A stretch of DNA of 63,500 nucleotides from Tubiluchus corallicola (taxonomy: Eukaryota; Priapulida; Priapulimorpha; Priapulimorphida; Tubiluchidae): contig JAQGDQ010002380.1 in the NCBI GenBank assembly GCA_030141605.1, forward strand, positions 64,001-127,500, in the 5' to 3' direction. Both the position numbers and the translations under genes were made by a program. Under the pieces are notes generated by a model. The model made no database searches. It had not been told where the DNA came from and saw only the letters and a program-made list of their open reading frames with translations. Shown piece after piece: positions 63,042-63,500 of this stretch (position 1 is the stretch's first letter; each line of letters opens with the position of its first letter).

Positions 63042-63500
63042 GATAACAACAAATTTTGCTCTTTAATCTTGACCATAATCAATGCAAACAAATATTCTAG
63101 TAGACGTAAGTTAAAACATACTGCAAGAGCAATCTGTATTTCAATTTAGAGATAGCATGTACTTCTACGACCTTCGACACGTGATCAATTGTTTCTTTGG
63201 CTGTTGCTGCATTTGGCCGTTAGGCAACTTTTGCAATCGAGTTTTCTAGTTATTCAGTTTTGTAACAAATAAAAATAAAATTCAACAACAAACAACTTAA
63301 AAAATAAATTCAAGCCAGAAATTCAAAAAATATTATATTTATTAATCAAAGAGGCGTCACTTTAAAATACCTCATCTTTCTTACCAGTAGATAGCACCAC
63401 GTTATGCATATTACGCTATTACTAGCGCTGTTTACGTGGTAGAGTCCCCATCTACTAAAATCAGTGTTAAACTAAAAAAGTTAGTACGCCTTTAATTTCA
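63042..63500. other. Wnt8 upstream intron, no exon seen
   Basis: AT-rich; no Wnt-like coding sequence on the minus strand. Presumed intron between the visible exons and those beyond the window. Confidence 0.5.

Overview
The window is AT-rich nuclear DNA from an invertebrate animal. The evidence is: intron-split genes with GT..AG junctions, a Wnt gene, CYP2-clan cytochrome P450s, a GH18/peritrophin chitinase, a C-type lectin exon, 5S rRNA genes with internal pol III promoters, and BEL/Pao, non-LTR, hAT and Tc1/mariner remnants. The phylum cannot be fixed from the sequence. Wnt8 makes it a cnidarian or bilaterian, and chitin-directed genes fit many of these.

Layout. 1-3869 (+): 3' part of a GH18 chitinase whose last exon adds about 41 copies of a 14-residue His/Tyr/Glu repeat and a CBM14 chitin-binding domain. 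5071-7402 (-): small secreted Tyr/His-rich protein gene, convergent with the chitinase. 8.5-15.5 kb: 5S rRNA units with a 0.82-kb period, a decayed BEL/Pao element, and a 17-bp minisatellite that cuts one 5S copy. 17017-18855 (-): secreted Gly/Tyr-rich protein gene. 19.2-20.7 kb: non-LTR retrotransposon ending in (TCAC)n, followed by two back-to-back minus-strand 5S-like copies. 21247-21470 (-): last exon of a C-type lectin. 22.9-24.5 kb: second 5S cluster.

26-56 kb is a P450 cluster. Gene 1 (-, 26025-36565) and gene 2 (+, 36905-44268) are head to head with 340 bp between start codons. Gene 3 (+, 47977-56009) lies downstream in tandem with gene 2. All share six coding exons with introns at the same positions and phases (1,2,1,1,1). 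Genes 1 and 3 join to intact proteins of 500 and 497 residues. Gene 2 has lost the end of exon 3 and is probably a pseudogene. Their introns hold hAT, Tc1/mariner, SINE and foldback elements, minisatellites and a long purine tract.

56957-58435 (-): four-exon gene for a 93-residue secreted cysteine-rich peptide. 60.4-61.0 kb: LINE 3' fragment. 61192-63039 (-): last two exons of a Wnt8-like gene, split by about 560 bp of (AAGTA)n; its 5' exons lie beyond the window.

Themes: secreted chitin/extracellular-matrix proteins with low-complexity repeats, a P450 family duplicated by local copying, and 5S units broken up by mobile elements. Exon joins, frames and lengths were worked out by hand from splice sites and phase. 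No database search was possible.
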